DNA from: an uncultured Alphaproteobacteria bacterium
GTDB taxonomy: Bacteria > Pseudomonadota > Alphaproteobacteria > Minwuiales > Minwuiaceae
Length of the DNA stretch: 6,683 nucleotides
NCBI GenBank assembly: GCA_913064755.1
Contig: CAJYBQ010000188.1
Span: 1 to 6,683, forward strand
Reading direction: 5' to 3'
The translations under genes were made by a program, and so were the position numbers. The notes below the pieces were generated by a model that saw only the letters and a program-made list of their open reading frames with translations, did not search any database and was not told where the DNA came from. This document shows, in pieces, positions 5,990 to 6,683 of this stretch (the stretch's first letter is position 1; every line of letters begins with the position of its first letter).

Positions 5990-6683
5990 ATGACGAAAGA
6001 CTGGTCACCCGAACTGGAAGAACTCGAAACCCGCAAGCGCATGGCCCGTGGCATGGGTGGCCCTGACAAGGTGGCGCGCCAGCACGCGGGTGACCGGCTG
6101 ACCATCCGTGAACGCATCGACGGGCTGGTGGACGACGGCACGTTCCAGGAGATCGGCTCCATCGTCGGACGCGGCGAGTATGACGAGAACGGCAACCTGG
6201 TTCACCTGATGCCCAACAACTCGGTCATGGGGCGCGCGCGGATCAATGGCCGACAGGTGGTCGTGTCGGGCGATGACTTCACCGTACGGGGCGGCTCCGC
6301 CGATGCGACCAACAAGGGCAAGGCCCTGCATCCGGAACAGATGGCGCGTGAAATGCGGATGCCGATCATCCGCATGATCGAGGGCTCGGGCGGCGGTGGC
6401 TCCGTGAAGACCATCGAGACCAAGGGCCATGCCAACCTGCCCGGTGGCTGGTGCCAGTCGTCCGGTGCCGAGCAGTTGATGATCAACATGGGCGCGGTAC
6501 CGACGGTCGGCCTGGGGCTGGGTTCCGTTGCCGGACTGGGCGCGGCGCGGCTGGCCGGCTCCCACTGCCCCGGCATCCGCCAATACGCGGCGGACCTGTT
6601 CCTGGCAGCCCCGCCCGTCGGTAGGCGCCACGGCGCGGGCCTGCCCGCGCGGACACTCACCGGGCGGGACCCTCCGCGTGGCG
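5990..6683 (+). CDS. Acyl-CoA carboxylase carboxyltransferase (beta) subunit, N-terminal part (3' partial)
   Basis: The reading frame from ATG 5990 stays open to the window edge (231 complete codons) and encodes the N-terminal carboxyltransferase half of a propionyl-/methylcrotonyl-/geranyl-type acyl-CoA carboxylase beta subunit, usually ~510 residues. Family marks are GGPDKVARQHAGDRLTIRER (23-42), GTFQEIGS, the GRARINGRQVVVSGDDFTVRGGS block (81-103) and the glycine-rich CoA-binding EGSGGGGSVKTIET (131-144), followed by VPTVGLGLGSVAGLGAARLAGSH. The enzyme moves carboxyl from biotin to an acyl-CoA and needs a biotin-carboxylase/carrier subunit, not seen here. GGAG (5975-5978) lies 11 bases before the ATG, a weak-to-moderate SD. 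After residue ~192 the sequence drifts from the family (HCPGIRQYAADLFLAAPPVGRR where SHxSVMVxxTxxLFxAGPPVV is expected), which looks like edge sequence error. Which acyl-CoA is used cannot be told. Confidence 0.88.
   Translation, partial: MTKDWSPELEELETRKRMARGMGGPDKVARQHAGDRLTIRERIDGLVDDGTFQEIGSIVGRGEYDENGNLVHLMPNNSVMGRARINGRQVVVSGDDFTVRGGSADATNKGKALHPEQMAREMRMPIIRMIEGSGGGGSVKTIETKGHANLPGGWCQSSGAEQLMINMGAVPTVGLGLGSVAGLGAARLAGSHCPGIRQYAADLFLAAPPVGRRHGAGLPARTLTGRDPPRG

Noticed and set aside
1..6683. Defence system, prophage, CRISPR array, insertion sequence or RNA gene
   Set aside because: No repeats of suitable length, no transposase or nuclease signatures and no tRNA-like fold were seen; all coding space is explained by housekeeping, signalling and catabolic genes.

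Overview
The window looks like ordinary chromosomal DNA from a high-GC alphaproteobacterium, possibly of the Rhodospirillales type. The signs are strong G/C preference at third codon positions, a fused malic enzyme/phosphotransacetylase (MaeB), PAS_7-type sensor domains, and a PleC/DivJ-like dimerisation domain in the kinase. The taxon is inferred from protein style only. All genes are on the + strand and densely packed. No RNA gene, insertion sequence, CRISPR array, phage gene or plasmid function was seen, and no gene-free stretch exceeds about 160 bases.

Layout. Bases 2-526 are the 3' end of maeB. Bases 527-684 are a comparatively AT-rich leader with short repeats and a possible CtrA-like site. 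Bases 685-2928 encode a membrane-anchored hybrid-less histidine kinase with three PAS-type sensor domains. Bases 2929-3049 are a short spacer with a plausible sigma-70-type promoter and a strong Shine-Dalgarno (SD) sequence. Bases 3050-4156 encode an amidohydrolase of the Amidohydro_2 family, and 4226-5911 encode a second, unrelated-type amidohydrolase (D-aminoacylase/Amidohydro_3 family). From 5990 to the window edge runs the N-terminal part of an acyl-CoA carboxylase carboxyltransferase (beta) subunit.

How the parts may work together. The last three genes have small gaps (69 and 78 bases) and could form one catabolic operon: two metal-dependent hydrolases act on a substrate that cannot be named from the sequence, and a biotin-dependent carboxylase handles a resulting acyl-CoA. 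The kinase ahead of them has no response regulator in the window. Its link to the operon is positional only, and its domain type points more to the DivK/PleD/CtrA style of signalling. MaeB is central carbon metabolism and probably unrelated.

No previously undescribed system is evident. The points most worth a second look are: (1) the second amidohydrolase seems to lack two metal-ligand histidines of characterised D-aminoacylases; (2) both window edges look eroded in a way that suggests sequencing or assembly error; (3) the first amidohydrolase should start at an internal GTG; (4) the kinase leader carries repeated ATGTAG start-stop motifs and a CtrA-like half-site pair.
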